A stretch of DNA of 57,172 nucleotides from Bacteroidales bacterium (GTDB lineage Bacteria > Bacteroidota > Bacteroidia > Bacteroidales > F082), in NCBI GenBank assembly GCA_030690365.1, contig JAUYGX010000073.1:1-57172 (forward strand), given 5' to 3'. Below are positions 36,808 to 44,870 of the stretch, in pieces. The position numbers and the translations under genes were made by a program. Numbering within the stretch: the first letter of the stretch is position 1; each line of letters opens with the position of its first letter. The notes beneath the pieces are model-generated. The model had not been told where the DNA came from, searched no databases, and saw only the letters and a program-made list of their open reading frames with translations.

Positions 36808-38418
36808 TTACTTTTTGAATTGATCTTTTATCTCATTTAACTCGCACTGTTGTTTTTCGAGCACTTTTTGTTGTTCCAGGATGTACAGAGTAAGTTCCTC
36901 CACTTTTTTAAGGAGGATGCCATTCATCTCAGCCAAGCCATATCCATTTTCCATCACTTCTTTTTCGGAAGGTACATCAGGCAGGTGTTGATTTTGATTG
37001 ATAAACAAAGAAAGTTCGTTAAGGGGCATCAGGTTGTATTTGGGACTAAAAACATGGTCGAACCAAGCAACAGGATCCCTGACCATGACCTCATCAGTTA
37101 TAATGGAACCTAATACTGCCAATGCATAATGTGTATTATTGATGGTTCCAATTCCAACTTTACTATTTCCACCGGTAAAATATATATCACCCGTTTCTAA
37201 TATGGTCCAGGGGCTCATTACCGCAGGATCAACCCATGAAGCTTCACCGGTGATGGCACTACACGACAACACCCTTCCAATTTGAGCTTCCGGGTTTGCA
37301 AGCATGAACCCTGTCATTCTTACGGTTCCTCTCACATCCAGTTCTGTTTCAGGTTTTTCGTTTAGTATGCCTACCTTGCTCATGCGGTAAATATCTTTAA
37401 CCTCATTTACACTCCACAAGGCATAGGATGCAGGATCAATCCATTTAGCCGTTCCAACTCCATCAGTACAAGCCAACACAGACCCTACACGGGCATCTTT
37501 GCCTATTTTTAAAAAACCATCATTAAATACATAAAATGATTCTGTATTGAAGATAAGCCCTGTATTTCTTTTAGCACCAATACCATGGAGTTGATTACCT
37601 AATAATAAATAGGCTCCCGAGGTACTTAAAGCTAATGCTCCCTTAGTTTCAAGAGGATCACCACCAGTTGAAGTACCGTCGCTCCATTCAAAAGGTTCGA
37701 TAAAAACAGAAGCTATTCCTTCCTTTTCAGCTTTGATGTGAAGTCTTGCTGCTGGTAATTCCTCAGGATCAAGGCCAAATCCTACATTTCCTCTTTTAAA
37801 AAGGTAGTTCTTTTCTGAATTGAATACCAACCCTTCTGTGGCACTGGAACTTACCCCATGACCTAGTGTACCAATGTATATGTTTGCAGCGCTTTTGTTG
37901 TCCCAGTCGGTCGATTGAAGGAAAATATCAGCCAACTCGCCCGCATCAGACTTAATATGGAGTTTGGCTAAAAATTCTTTTACATCGCCAATACCTACCT
38001 GACCTGTTCGGTTCTTTTGGATGGTTATATCAGCGCCTTTAATAAAAAGGGTAGGCGCCGTGCTTTTAAAACCAAACACTAAACTTGAAGGAATACGATT
38101 TACTAATCTGTTGTTGTTGTCGTATCCTTCGCCAATTACAAAAGCATTGCTACCATAAGCTTCAAGAAAACTCCCCATTACAAAAGAACTGGGCACATAA
38201 GCTAAAACGTCTCGCCCCAATGCAATGGAATAAGCACCAATGGCTCTGGCCCCGAATCCTCCCGCTATAGAAGCTCTCCCATCAGCATTATTATTTATTC
38301 CCAGATTAGAAGCAAACTCACTTGAGTTAACTGATCCTTGACCATCGCAATAAACACATTGGTTATATCCAGAGATACACCATAGTATTAGCACTATAAC
38401 AAACACTACTCTTTTCAT
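36808..38418 (-). CDS. Fibre-like beta-roll protein with C-terminal coiled coil
   Basis: Protein of 536 residues with a signal peptide (MKRVVFVIVLILWCISGYNQ). Residues 25-120 hold short repeats such as GRASIAGGFGARAIGAYSIA and SSFVMGSFLEAYGSNAFVIG, resembling the left-handed parallel beta-roll of YadA-head or trimeric tail-fibre proteins. Repeated segments VGIGDVKEFLAKLHIKSDAG and VGFGDPEELPAARLHIKAE-type follow (one unit about every 80-90 residues). The C-terminal VPSEKEVMENGYGLAEMNGI with a heptad coiled coil to the end resembles the tail of Bacteroidota fibre proteins related to S74 chaperone regions, but the peptidase residues are not evident. It lies within the Rhs transcription unit direction. 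Confidence 0.75.
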   Translation of the reverse strand: MKRVVFVIVLILWCISGYNQCVYCDGQGSVNSSEFASNLGINNNADGRASIAGGFGARAIGAYSIALGRDVLAYVPSSFVMGSFLEAYGSNAFVIGEGYDNNNRLVNRIPSSLVFGFKSTAPTLFIKGADITIQKNRTGQVGIGDVKEFLAKLHIKSDAGELADIFLQSTDWDNKSAANIYIGTLGHGVSSSATEGLVFNSEKNYLFKRGNVGFGLDPEELPAARLHIKAEKEGIASVFIEPFEWSDGTSTGGDPLETKGALALSTSGAYLLLGNQLHGIGAKRNTGLIFNTESFYVFNDGFLKIGKDARVGSVLACTDGVGTAKWIDPASYALWSVNEVKDIYRMSKVGILNEKPETELDVRGTVRMTGFMLANPEAQIGRVLSCSAITGEASWVDPAVMSPWTILETGDIYFTGGNSKVGIGTINNTHYALAVLGSIITDEVMVRDPVAWFDHVFSPKYNLMPLNELSLFINQNQHLPDVPSEKEVMENGYGLAEMNGILLKKVEELTLYILEQQKVLEKQQCELNEIKDQFKK

Positions 38419-38447
38419 AATTCAATTAATTTTGTTGTACTATAATG

Positions 38448-39962
38448 TTAATTTAATCTTTTTAAAAACATACCCGTTTGAGTTACTTGATCATTGTGCC
38501 GAACACTATAAATGTATAGACCTTCAGGTAAAGAACAAATATTAATGGTAATCAAGTTTCCTGACTCTTCAATTTGTTTATCTAAAACCTTTCTCCCATC
38601 AACTGCGAATAGAACAATTCGTGTGGGCTGCTGCAATTTGCCATAAATGAGAATATTTATCAGGTTCCATGCAGGATTAGGAAAAGCATTTCCAGTAACA
38701 GAGACTCCTTCATAATTGGATACTTTGGTAATCAATTCCATATCCTCACGCTGCATTTTTATAATATGCACATCACGTTCGTAGCTATTTACCTGATAGT
38801 CATATCTTGTGGCATACATCAAACAACCACCATCGAAGGATGGAATTACGCCATTGAGGCGATACATGGCATCACCACCAAATTGCTGATAGCCCAACAA
38901 GTTAAGGTCTGTATCAATAAGGTTTAATTCAATCACGCTGGGTTGCTCAGGAAAAAAGCTTAAATAACTGACATAACCTCCAATATAGATTGTTGTATCA
39001 TTAACCGTTGCCATGCTGTTATAATGTGCAGCATAATCAGTAGTGTCTGGTTTGCCAAGTATTAGTTGGTTATGAATAGTCCCTGCAGTATCAACAGCAA
39101 AGATTCCTATACTTGAATCATCTGCACGTTTTCCAACTGTGTCATTTGCAGTTGTTGAGAGTAAAAAAACAGTATCGTTTAACCAAATATCACTACTGGC
39201 TTGCGGACCGCTTATATATTTGTTAGGAGGATTCTTCGGTATATTGGTAAATCCTGTTTTATTAAAAAGAGAATCCATTCTAAACAGCTCTACCCTTGAA
39301 GTATAGCTATCAAAACGACCACCAATAACCATATATTCTCCAGAAGAAGGTACGAGGGTAAGTTCTTGCGCCCATTGATTATACATGATGTGCTGAGGAG
39401 TTTTCGTAAATAATGTATCGCCATCAAGATTAAATTTTATCATCCACAGATCACTAAACTCCGTAGAAGCTGCCTTCATAAACCGTATACCAGCAACTAC
39501 AATATTTGAATCACTGTCGAAACAGAATTGATCAAGATTACAGCTATGGTATAAACTATCCTCAATGTAGTAACTTTTTTGAAAAATGGTATTTAAATCA
39601 CGGTCTGTTTTAACTACCCACAGGTAATTATAAATATCCCAATCATTAAGGCCATACCTGCCGAAAAACAAATAATTGCCATCGGGTGTTTGGGTCGCCA
39701 GCGTGAAATACCCAAGTGTATCGGAGCTAAAAAACCTCTTTGTAATAAATTCGCCATCAGGAGATACTTTAACAATCAGAGGATTATACTGATACATGTA
39801 ACTACCAATTCTTCCACATAGCACAAAATTCCCCTCTGTATCCTGAATGCCTTCAAATAATTCCTCATCTTCTGAAGTTTGATAGGTAAACTCATAGGAA
39901 TGCTGTGAAAAAACAGCCATTCCTATGAAAATTTGCAAAACAGTTAATAAAACGATCTTCAT
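38448..39962 (-). CDS. T9SS-secreted beta-propeller-like protein
   Basis: Protein of 504 residues: signal peptide ending near VFSQ, a large beta-rich body, and a Type IX sorting domain at the C-terminus (AFPNPAWNLINILIYGK, VLFAVDGRKVLDKQIE, LPEGLYIYSVRHND, ending GMFLKRLN). The body repeats strand pairs such as NFVLCGRIGSYMYQYNPLIV and NYLFFGRYGLNDWDIYNYLW about every 50 residues, suggesting a propeller. Its ATG overlaps the stop of the preceding lipoprotein gene by one base (TAATG). Presumably cell-surface or released; target unknown. Confidence 0.83.
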   Translation of the reverse strand: MKIVLLTVLQIFIGMAVFSQHSYEFTYQTSEDEELFEGIQDTEGNFVLCGRIGSYMYQYNPLIVKVSPDGEFITKRFFSSDTLGYFTLATQTPDGNYLFFGRYGLNDWDIYNYLWVVKTDRDLNTIFQKSYYIEDSLYHSCNLDQFCFDSDSNIVVAGIRFMKAASTEFSDLWMIKFNLDGDTLFTKTPQHIMYNQWAQELTLVPSSGEYMVIGGRFDSYTSRVELFRMDSLFNKTGFTNIPKNPPNKYISGPQASSDIWLNDTVFLLSTTANDTVGKRADDSSIGIFAVDTAGTIHNQLILGKPDTTDYAAHYNSMATVNDTTIYIGGYVSYLSFFPEQPSVIELNLIDTDLNLLGYQQFGGDAMYRLNGVIPSFDGGCLMYATRYDYQVNSYERDVHIIKMQREDMELITKVSNYEGVSVTGNAFPNPAWNLINILIYGKLQQPTRIVLFAVDGRKVLDKQIEESGNLITINICSLPEGLYIYSVRHNDQVTQTGMFLKRLN

Positions 39963-41089
39963 TATTTAGTAAGAAATGAATTATCCACTTCAATCCAATC
40001 GTTTCGAACTAAATATCGCAAAGCATAGCCATACGTACTTTTATGGTGAAGAGTTAGACGATGATCAAAAGTAAAATATTCACCAACAAGCTCACACTCT
40101 CTGAATGTCCAGTTTGCCGGTTTATTTTCGTCAACAGGAATCTTGTCAGTAATTACTTCAATATTTCCATGATAATGAAAATTCATTGTGGTTGGATCTA
40201 AACATTCATCAGCAATTGTCAAAGGGTAATCTGGGGGATTATCTGTCCGGAAAAAAATTAGTTTATCAAGGTCATTGTCACCAGGAATAGGATCATAAAT
40301 ATTGTCATATTCTGAGCCATCTCTTTCAATATATTCAATTATCCCATAAGAAAATGAATAGCCAGGAGGAGGCGAAACGAGAGGAAGAAAGTCCATGGTG
40401 TTTAATTCATTTTGTATTAAAACGCCTGCATCACCTTCTCCACTATAGTCACATTTTCCTAGTAGTTGTCCGTATTTCCAATAATCATCACTCCCAAAAG
40501 GATCTTCAACTCGTTCTTTTGTTCCAAGTTCTCCAAAGACCATGTGTAATTCGAAGTCAATTTGGCTTAGGCTACTGGCACTTAATTGCTTCAGATGCAC
40601 CAATATCAATGCCTTTTTCGAAAATCCCAATCCACGATATTTGTCAGTAGTCAGGCTTTTAATTGAGGCAATTTTGCTGTAAATGCCATCCATTGCAACC
40701 AACCCCTGATTCAATGTAATACTAATTGCAGTATCTCTATGTACAACATTAATAAATGATTCATCAGGAAAGGCATATTTTGCATTGAACCATATCTCCA
40801 GGTAATAGACTGCTGAGTCGATACTTAAATGTTTGTTAAGTGAGTAGTTTGGGATTGTTTTGTAGTTTTCCATGATGCCATCGAACAACACAATTTTTCT
40901 ACTGAACAGGCTGTCTTCTGCGGTCATCACCGAGGAGGTTTTCAGTTTATCAATGTTGGCATTGGGTTCCGATTCTACTCTGGTGTCTTTTTTGCACCCG
41001 TTCAGCATCAGGCCTCCGCTTACCAGTATGGCAGCTCCGGCGGTTAGCACAATAGCCTTTGTAAGGCGTTTTACATTGAATGTTTTCAT
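39962..41089 (-). CDS. Lipoprotein of unknown function heading the Rhs region
   Basis: Protein of 375 residues with a lipoprotein signal (TKAIVLTAGAAILVSGGLML, lipobox Cys in LNGCKKDT). The mature part has IPNYSLNKHLSIDSAVYYLE and IWFNAKYAFPDESFINV, then a mixed alpha/beta body ending in YGYALRYLVRNDWIEVDNSF. I recognise no family. It is coupled to the T9SS protein gene by a TAATG overlap and is the first gene of the leftward accessory run. Upstream lies an 18-base A tract (T on the coding strand) next to a promoter-like sequence. Confidence 0.8.
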   Translation of the reverse strand: MKTFNVKRLTKAIVLTAGAAILVSGGLMLNGCKKDTRVESEPNANIDKLKTSSVMTAEDSLFSRKIVLFDGIMENYKTIPNYSLNKHLSIDSAVYYLEIWFNAKYAFPDESFINVVHRDTAISITLNQGLVAMDGIYSKIASIKSLTTDKYRGLGFSKKALILVHLKQLSASSLSQIDFELHMVFGELGTKERVEDPFGSDDYWKYGQLLGKCDYSGEGDAGVLIQNELNTMDFLPLVSPPPGYSFSYGIIEYIERDGSEYDNIYDPIPGDNDLDKLIFFRTDNPPDYPLTIADECLDPTTMNFHYHGNIEVITDKIPVDENKPANWTFRECELVGEYFTFDHRLTLHHKSTYGYALRYLVRNDWIEVDNSFLTK

Positions 41090-41165
41090 GAAAATGAATT
41101 TTAATGATTTGATTTGTGTTTTCGGGTTCTTTAAATTGAAAATTGCCCGCTCTGTTTACGGATAC

Positions 41166-41183
41166 AAAAAAAAAAAAAAAAAA
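41166..41183 (-). repeat. 18-base homopolymer A tract (T18 on the coding strand)
   Basis: Uninterrupted A18 on the plus strand, 77-94 bases upstream of the lipoprotein ATG at 41089. On the minus strand it follows TTTG (41211-41214), a 19-base spacer and TATCCTTT, which resembles the -33 TTTG / -7 TAnnTTTG promoter with two mismatches. Length variation here could alter transcription. The remaining intergenic sequence up to 41420 holds no gene or hairpin that I can see. Confidence 0.6.
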
Positions 41184-41420
41184 GGATAAATTCCAAATTA
41201 TTTTTGACAAATTGTGTAATTTAGAAGTGTTCTAAATAAAAACTGATGAGCTTAGTATTTTAGGGCTGTAGAATTTAGGGGGGTAAAGTCAGATTCGAAC
41301 AATCAGGTACTAAAATCGATACTCTTTTTCTTACCAGCATGGCTTCAAACCACAGTAGTTTTCAGGATGCTTCCAGACAAACTTGTAGGATATGAAATGA
41401 ATGTCCTGATAAATGACCGG

Positions 41421-43076
41421 TCAGAATCCAAGCAGTTCGCTGGCAGCCTGCATGGCGACGAGTGTAACTTTTTCGTTACTCAGCATTTTAGCAATCTCTT
41501 CCACCCTTTCATCGGGCAACAACAGCTTCATATTGGTGAACGATTTAACCTCATCAGTGGTTTTAAAAACTTTATACTGATGGCTGGCTCCGGCTGCAAT
41601 CTGCGGAAGATGTGTGATGGCGATCACCTGATGAAACTGACTCATTTGCTTCATTATTGCGCCTACTTTTCCGGCAATGTCACCCGAGACCCCCGAGTCG
41701 ATTTCATCAAAAATAACGGTGGGTAACATTTGTTCTTTGGTAATCAACGATTTGATGATCAACATCAAACGTGAAAGCTCGCCACCGCTGGCCATCCTTG
41801 AAATCTCACCCGGTGGCACACCCAAATTGGCACTAAACCAAAAAGTAACCAGATCGTTGCCTTTGGCATTAAATTCACCCTGGCGTTCTACCTTAATGTT
41901 GAAGGTTCCGTTTTTGATCCCCAACGAAGGCAGCATTTGCTTAACGCTTTCGGCCAGTTTGATGGCCTGAGCTTCGCGCTCGTCGTGCAATTCGTTGGCT
42001 TTGGCCTTAACGGCCAGTTTGAGAAGTGAACGCTTCTTTTCGGCCTGAAGTATTTCATCATCAAGCGATTGGATACCCACCAGACGCGCTTCAATTTCAT
42101 CACGCAAAACAATCAACTGCTCCACGTGTTGAACATGATGTTTAAACATCAACTTGCTGATTTGATCCATTCGCTGCGTGAGTAATTCCAATTCACCCGG
42201 ATCGAAATCTGTATCCGAAAGTTTTGACTGCATACCCGCTATCAGGTCCTTGAGTTCAATAACGATCGACTGAAAACGTTGAGAGTATGAAGCCGCCTCG
42301 CTTAAAAACGGGCCAATCCTGTCAAAGGATTTTACTATTTGGATAAGATTCCCCAATACAGGTTCGTTTCCTTCATCCAAAACCGACACCGACTGAGCCA
42401 GTGAATTTTTAATTTCTTCGGTATGGTTTAAAAACAACAGACGTTCTTCAATTTCGATAAACTCCTCTGCACTCAGCTTTGCTTCATTGAGTTCTTCAAA
42501 TTGAAACCGAAGAAAGTCTTCTTCCCGCTTTTTCTCTGTCGCTTGCCGGATCAGGCGTTCCAGATTTTTCGAAACCTCTGCAAAGGATTGATATTCTTTG
42601 GCATAAGCCGCCAGCAACTCGGGCCGGTTGATAAAACTATCCAGCACATCCATTTGAAATTCGGCACTCACCAACTGCAAGGTTTCATGTTGCGAATGAA
42701 CATCCATCAAAAAGGTACTCAACTCTTTCATCTGTTGAAGGTTAACAGGTGAATCATTGATAAAAGCCCGTGATTTCCCTGAGGTAAGTATCTCACGCCT
42801 CAGGATGAGTGTTATTTCTTTTTCAATGTCATTTTCATGAAAGAAGCGATCGAGGTTCAGAGAAGCTGTATCAAAGGTGCCTTCTACAATACATTTTTGG
42901 CTCTCATTTTTAAGCACCTGCAAATCGGCCCTGTTTCCCAGGATTAAACCCAAAGCACCCAGCAAAATAGATTTTCCGGCACCTGTTTCGCCGGTAATGG
43001 CGGTAAAGCCCTCAGAAAAAGAAATTTCCAGTTCGTCGATTAACGCGTAATTCTGTACAAACAAAGACTTTAGCAT
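41421..43076 (-). CDS. recN: DNA repair protein RecN
   Basis: SMC-like ATPase acting in double-strand break repair. The 551 residues match RecN. N-terminal Walker A ITGETGAGKSILLGALGL is preceded by MLKSLFVQNYALIDELEISF. Two long coiled-coil arms flank the middle hinge. The C-terminal lobe has the ABC signature MASGGELSRLMLII, Walker B TVIFDEIDSGVSG and the His-switch region VIAITHLPQIAAGA. It is a single gene with a TAGCTTTG -7 element 28 bases upstream. Confidence 0.97.
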   Translation of the reverse strand: MLKSLFVQNYALIDELEISFSEGFTAITGETGAGKSILLGALGLILGNRADLQVLKNESQKCIVEGTFDTASLNLDRFFHENDIEKEITLILRREILTSGKSRAFINDSPVNLQQMKELSTFLMDVHSQHETLQLVSAEFQMDVLDSFINRPELLAAYAKEYQSFAEVSKNLERLIRQATEKKREEDFLRFQFEELNEAKLSAEEFIEIEERLLFLNHTEEIKNSLAQSVSVLDEGNEPVLGNLIQIVKSFDRIGPFLSEAASYSQRFQSIVIELKDLIAGMQSKLSDTDFDPGELELLTQRMDQISKLMFKHHVQHVEQLIVLRDEIEARLVGIQSLDDEILQAEKKRSLLKLAVKAKANELHDEREAQAIKLAESVKQMLPSLGIKNGTFNIKVERQGEFNAKGNDLVTFWFSANLGVPPGEISRMASGGELSRLMLIIKSLITKEQMLPTVIFDEIDSGVSGDIAGKVGAIMKQMSQFHQVIAITHLPQIAAGASHQYKVFKTTDEVKSFTNMKLLLPDERVEEIAKMLSNEKVTLVAMQAASELLGF

Positions 43077-43104
43077 AATCAGGTGCGTTTATTCCCACCG
43101 ACCA

Positions 43105-43112
43105 CAAAGCTA
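43105..43112 (-). promoter_or_regulatory. Putative -7 promoter element of recN (TAGCTTTG)
   Basis: Matches TAnnTTTG on the minus strand, 28 bases upstream of the recN ATG at 43076. No LexA-type palindrome was recognised around it. Confidence 0.45.
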
Positions 43113-43235
43113 GTAAAAACTGGAAAAAGAGAGCTTCTTTCGTGAACATTTGAAAAATTACTTTTAATCAATATTTAGCGAAAATAGCCTATCTGTCTAT
43201 CAAAAATCCAGTTGTCACTTTCAAACTCAGGTGTC

Positions 43236-43436
43236 ATCTCTCTCCGCCTAAGGCGGAGAGAGATCCCTCAGGAATGAAAGCCAAAATTTAAGATCCCCCC
43301 AATTGGCAATCATTTTTTCAGGGGATTTCTCGTCGCTTCCTACGGTCGCTTCCCTCGAAATGACAGGGTGATTCCTGGGGGATACCTATCTGCCGCCTGC
43401 ATGCCGGTAGGCAGGTCTCATCAGCCTGAGGCTGAT
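43236..43436. repeat. Intergenic palindromic repeat element
   Basis: The 450-base gap between recN and murD holds no gene but several palindromes. The first is a perfect 13-bp stem around TAA at 43236-43264 (core CTCTCCGCC/GGCGGAGAG). The second is CTGCC/GGCAG bounding GCCTGCATGCCGGTA at about 43390-43414. The third is ATCAGCC-TGA-GGCTGAT at 43420-43436. Between the first two lies CGTCGCTTCCTACGGTCGCT then CTCGAAATGACAGG. This wording is reminiscent of multicopy intergenic repeats in Bacteroidota and other bacteria; copy number cannot be judged from this window. It follows the murD stop by about 90 bases. Confidence 0.6.
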
Positions 43437-43529
43437 TTCGATATAACAAGTCGGTGCTTTGGGTTTTGTGGTTATACAGTATTGCCCGGTATTATTATCG
43501 GGGTTATTATACTCGTTGACACCTGTTCT

Positions 43530-44870
43530 TCAAGTTATTTTAAGCACAATCTCCTTAAAAGTATCACCCCGGTGCTCGAAATTATGAAACTGATCGTAGC
43601 TGGCGGCAGCCGGGGAGAGAAGACAGATTTTACCTTTGGGGGTATGGTTTGTTGCCAGTTCAACGGCCTGGCCCAATGTGTCTGCAATTAACGGTTGACC
43701 ATTGAAGTCAGAAGTAAATAAGCTCAACATCCGCTTTCCCGCTTCTCCCAACAAAACCACGCATTTAATCTCTGATTTTTCAATATATGTTACCAATTCC
43801 TGATAATCAATTCCGCGATCAAATCCGCCAAGTATCAAGCTGCCAACATCTTGCAAGGCTTCAATGGCAGCCATTGCAGAGGCCGGAATGGTACTGATAC
43901 TGTCATTATAATAGGTTACGCCGTTCTTTTCAGTCACATATTCCAATCGATGCGGCAATCCCCTGAAAGTGGATACCGACTGAAGTATTTCGGGAATTTC
44001 GATGCCGGCCTGTTGCACCGCCATCAACGCTGCAAGAATATTGAGTTTGTTATGAATCCCCTTTAAATGTATTTCCGGAAAAATAAATTGTTTCCCTGCT
44101 ATGGTAAATTTTTTCTGATCTCCCAATTTGGCTGTGGTGCTATCTGAATTTTGCGAAAAACTCAAAACCTCTCCCCTACCACCTTTCACCTGATCCAGCA
44201 GGCTTTCAGGTACAATTAAAACATCTTCCGTCGATTGAAAAGCATACAGGTTGAGTTTTGCATCCCGATAGGCCTCCAACGAAGTGAAATAATCCAGGTG
44301 TTCAGGAAAAATATTCAACAGCACTGCGATATGTGGCGAATGTTTAACATGTTGCAACTGGTGTGCCGACAATTCAAAAACGATGGTGGTTTTATCCGAA
44401 ACCGCCTCCAGTTTGTCGAAGGCAGGAATGCCAATATTGCCCAACAACACAGCATCCAGGCCGCCGGCTTTGAGCAGATGAAAAATTAATGAAGAAGTAG
44501 TACTTTTTCCTTTTGTTCCGGAAACGCCAATCAGTTGTTGATGATAGCGCTGAATAAACACGTTGGTCTGGGAGGTTAAAATACTCTGAGGATGTAACAG
44601 ATTAGCATCAATTTTTACTCCGGGAGATTTAAAAACAACAGCTTTAGAACCTAAAATATGCTGATAATCAACCCCTGTAGAGAATTTCAAATGAATATCA
44701 GCAGCCGTTTCCTCCAACTGATTGACTGCCAAATTGACATCCGAAATCATGATGGAAATCTCCGGAAAATATTTTCGCAAAAGTCGGTAAGTTGATTTTC
44801 CTTCACGGCCAAAACCCAGGATGATAACCAAATCCTGACCTAAAAGTAATTCCTTAAGCAAGTTGATCAT
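43530..44870 (-). CDS. murD2: MurD-type UDP-MurNAc-L-alanine:glutamate ligase (probably MurD2)
   Basis: ATP-dependent Mur ligase of 446 residues. Visible: N-terminal Rossmann start ILGFGREGKSTYRLL, ATP-binding loop GVSGTKGKSTTSSLIFHLL (GTKGKST rather than the GTNGK(S/T)T usual in MurD), ELSAHQLQHV, NIFPEHLDYFTS, YNDSISTIPASAMAAIEAL and LILGGFDRGIDYQEL. It stands outside any division cell-wall cluster and overlaps by 17 bases the PP-loop protein gene upstream. That pairing is the one described for MurD2, which adds L-glutamate, followed by MurL epimerisation. A canonical D-glutamate-adding MurD is the alternative. Confidence 0.85.
   Translation of the reverse strand: MINLLKELLLGQDLVIILGFGREGKSTYRLLRKYFPEISIMISDVNLAVNQLEETAADIHLKFSTGVDYQHILGSKAVVFKSPGVKIDANLLHPQSILTSQTNVFIQRYHQQLIGVSGTKGKSTTSSLIFHLLKAGGLDAVLLGNIGIPAFDKLEAVSDKTTIVFELSAHQLQHVKHSPHIAVLLNIFPEHLDYFTSLEAYRDAKLNLYAFQSTEDVLIVPESLLDQVKGGRGEVLSFSQNSDSTTAKLGDQKKFTIAGKQFIFPEIHLKGIHNKLNILAALMAVQQAGIEIPEILQSVSTFRGLPHRLEYVTEKNGVTYYNDSISTIPASAMAAIEALQDVGSLILGGFDRGIDYQELVTYIEKSEIKCVVLLGEAGKRMLSLFTSDFNGQPLIADTLGQAVELATNHTPKGKICLLSPAAASYDQFHNFEHRGDTFKEIVLKIT

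Noticed and set aside
41166-41183. A18 tract as a frameshift inside a coding gene
   Set aside because: It lies in an intergenic region; short ORFs spanning it have no recognisable protein pattern.
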